Origin: Pseudomonadota bacterium
GTDB lineage: Bacteria > Pseudomonadota > Alphaproteobacteria > Rhizobiales > Rhizobiaceae
Direction of reading: 5' to 3'
Assembly: GCA_023428515.1 (NCBI GenBank)
Contig: JAEYXI010000699.1
Span: forward strand, 1 to 6,886
Length of the DNA stretch: 6,886 nucleotides
The stretch's first letter is position 1; each line of letters opens with the position of its first letter. The position numbers and the translations under genes are program-made. This document shows, in pieces, positions 6,704 to 6,886 of the stretch. The notes under the pieces were generated by a model. The model did no database searches, had not been told where the DNA came from, and saw only the letters and a program-made list of their open reading frames with translations.

Positions 6704-6886
6704 ATGCTGATTTCACAGATCGTCGACGGGTCGGACATGATCCAGGTGGTGGCGCGCACCAACGGCGCCACGCGGGTCGTGAACGGCGCCAAAAGCGTCT
6801 ATGCGCTGGCCCTCGAAGCCGCGCGCGCCGGCGCCGGCCTTGCTGCGCTGATCGAGCGCAAGGGTTTCGGCAAGACCGTCGACCTC
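6704..6886 (+). CDS. araD1: AraD1/GguC family protein, N-terminal 61 codons only
   Basis: An ATG at 6704 with GAGGTGG (6689-6695) 8 nt upstream opens a frame that runs to the window edge without a stop. It begins MLISQIVDG and continues with RVVNGAKSVYALALEAARAG (residues 24-43) and IERKGFGKTVDL, which matches the N-terminus of GguC, a protein of about 330 residues in the fumarylacetoacetate hydrolase superfamily. In Agrobacterium gguC is the last gene of the chvE operon and was renamed araD1 after its loss affected growth only on L-arabinose; the proposed role is in the non-phosphorylative arabinose pathway, at the L-2-keto-3-deoxyarabonate step. The catalytic metal-binding domain lies beyond the window, so the call rests on the N-terminus and on gene order. 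Confidence 0.9.
   Translation, partial: MLISQIVDGSDMIQVVARTNGATRVVNGAKSVYALALEAARAGAGLAALIERKGFGKTVDL

Noticed and set aside
6645..6710. 21-codon open frame overlapping the araD1 start
   Set aside because: The AAGGA lies directly against its ATG, leaving no spacer, and the composition (Gly/Pro/Arg) is that of random GC-rich sequence.
5568..6716. Long minus-strand open frame (382 codons) opposite mmsB
   Set aside because: The translation is dominated by Asp, His, Ala and Arg, as expected from the complement of a hydrophobic membrane protein gene; no domain is seen.

Overview
The window comes from a high-GC alphaproteobacterium, most likely of the order Hyphomicrobiales (Rhizobiales) and probably near Mesorhizobium/Phyllobacteriaceae. 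This rests on the gene order, the BA14K-type envelope protein at the left edge, the tRNA sequence and promoter style, and strong third-position GC bias. The genus is inferred, not proven.

Layout, left to right. (1) 1-479, minus: a BA14K-family secreted/envelope protein whose last few residues lie outside the window. (2) 480-728: a gene-free stretch of about 250 bases, with the BA14K promoter side at its left and a good promoter for the tRNA at 665-693. (3) 729-804, plus: tRNA-Lys(UUU) with encoded CCA. (4) 811-1263, minus: a short DMT/YdcZ-family membrane protein starting at TTG, with its ribosome binding site inside a perfect hairpin. (5) 1341-2315, minus: a LysR-type regulator of the GbpR kind. 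(6) 2316-2588: divergent regulatory region with an AT-rich dyad, a TTGACA box and a leader hairpin. (7) 2589-6886, plus: the sugar-uptake operon chvE (periplasmic binding protein), mmsA/gguA (ATPase), mmsB/gguB (permease) and the first 61 codons of araD1/gguC.

How the genes work together: this is the gbpR / chvE-mmsA-mmsB-araD1 (chvE-gguABC) locus known from Agrobacterium. ChvE captures aldose monosaccharides such as L-arabinose, D-galactose, D-fucose, D-xylose and D-glucose in the periplasm. MmsB forms the channel and MmsA powers import. AraD1 belongs to non-phosphorylative L-arabinose breakdown. GbpR is expected to control chvE from the shared intergenic region. A strong hairpin-plus-T-run between chvE and mmsA would let the binding protein be made in excess over the membrane parts.

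I found no sign of an undescribed system. The main genes belong to known families and look intact apart from the two cut by the window ends. The points worth a second look are RNA-level features: the intercistronic terminator, the hairpins near start sites and the tight tRNA/ydcZ convergence. There is also one odd residue stretch in ChvE.
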